DNA of 6,249 nt, taken from JANSYP01 sp039184415 (lineage in GTDB: Bacteria > Pseudomonadota > Alphaproteobacteria > Rhodobacterales > Rhodobacteraceae). Location: NCBI GenBank assembly GCA_039184415.1, contig JBCDBB010000195.1, positions 1 to 6,249 on the forward strand, given 5' to 3'. Both the position numbers and the translations under genes were made by a program. The notes under the pieces were generated by a model that worked only from the letters and a program-made list of their open reading frames with translations, had not been told where the DNA came from and did not search any database. Positions 6,160 through 6,249 of this stretch are shown here, piece after piece. The first letter of the stretch is position 1. Each line of letters opens with the position of its first letter.

Positions 6160-6249
6160 CACCGCCACCCGCCGCCGCATCCGGGCGCAGAGCTCGGCCA
6201 CCGACAACAGCGTCACGGGCTTCGTTCTCGACGCCGCCATCCAGTCCGG
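6152..6249 (+). CDS. Start of a further gene in the MarR-mrp operon (partial, unidentified)
   Basis: ATG at 6152 opens a frame that runs off the window with no stop (32 full codons). GGAG at 6141-6144 lies seven bases upstream, and the start overlaps the end of the Mrp gene by 8 bp, so it is likely a real, coupled operon member. The N-terminus has an arginine-rich start (TRRRIRAQ), then SSATDNSVTGFVLDAAIQS. The order of an I-x-A segment, a polar T/D/N turn and a hydrophobic FVL strand faintly recalls the N-terminal domain of Nfu-type Fe-S scaffold proteins. That would fit an Fe-S carrier neighbour, but the fragment is too short to name the protein. Confidence 0.65.
   Translation, partial: MSDTATRRRIRAQSSATDNSVTGFVLDAAIQS

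Noticed and set aside
4951..6240. Long open frame (429 codons) on the minus strand opposite the Mrp gene
   Set aside because: The + strand frame encodes a complete Mrp-DUF971 protein with all motifs; the minus frame shows no recognisable domain and is a by-product of high GC third positions.
1..6249. CRISPR array, tRNA, rRNA, insertion sequence or attachment site
   Set aside because: No spaced direct repeats, cloverleaf-like sequence, transposase motifs or terminal inverted repeats were seen on either strand.

Overview
This is a GC-rich window with tightly packed, overlapping genes. Its gene families (NitT/TauT ABC importer, RpoH-like sigma factor, ApbC/Mrp with a DUF971 tail, GTG start with a 4-bp overlap) fit an alphaproteobacterium, most likely Rhodobacterales-like. 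That placement is inferred from protein character; there is no rRNA or other marker gene.

Left block (1-3308, + strand): the distal part of a catabolic or uptake operon. In order it holds the last codons of an ABC permease, its ATPase partner, two tandem short-chain dehydrogenases (SDRs) and a CE4/NodB-fold hydrolase of the PuuE/HpPgdA-like type. Gaps are at most 14 bp and one junction is a GTGA overlap, so co-transcription is very likely. The simplest reading is import of a small organic compound, two NAD(P)-dependent oxidation or reduction steps, and hydrolysis of a C-N bond in the cytosol. The substrate cannot be named from this sequence.

Middle (3309-3429): a convergent 121-bp gap with one 8-bp inverted repeat just after the operon. 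A sigma-32-like factor is then encoded on the minus strand (3430-4320).

Right block (4321-6249): an 85-bp divergent intergenic region contains two good dyads that overlap predicted promoters in both directions. To the right lies a MarR-family regulator with an unusual cysteine-rich C-terminal tail. It is translationally coupled (ATGA) to an Mrp/ApbC Fe-S carrier ATPase fused to a DUF971 domain, which in turn overlaps a further gene running off the window.

The most interesting feature is this right block: a divergent sigma factor, a Cys-rich MarR and an Mrp-DUF971 protein sharing one operator region. It looks like a self-regulated Fe-S or redox-responsive module. The link between the MarR cysteines and Fe-S clusters is a hypothesis.
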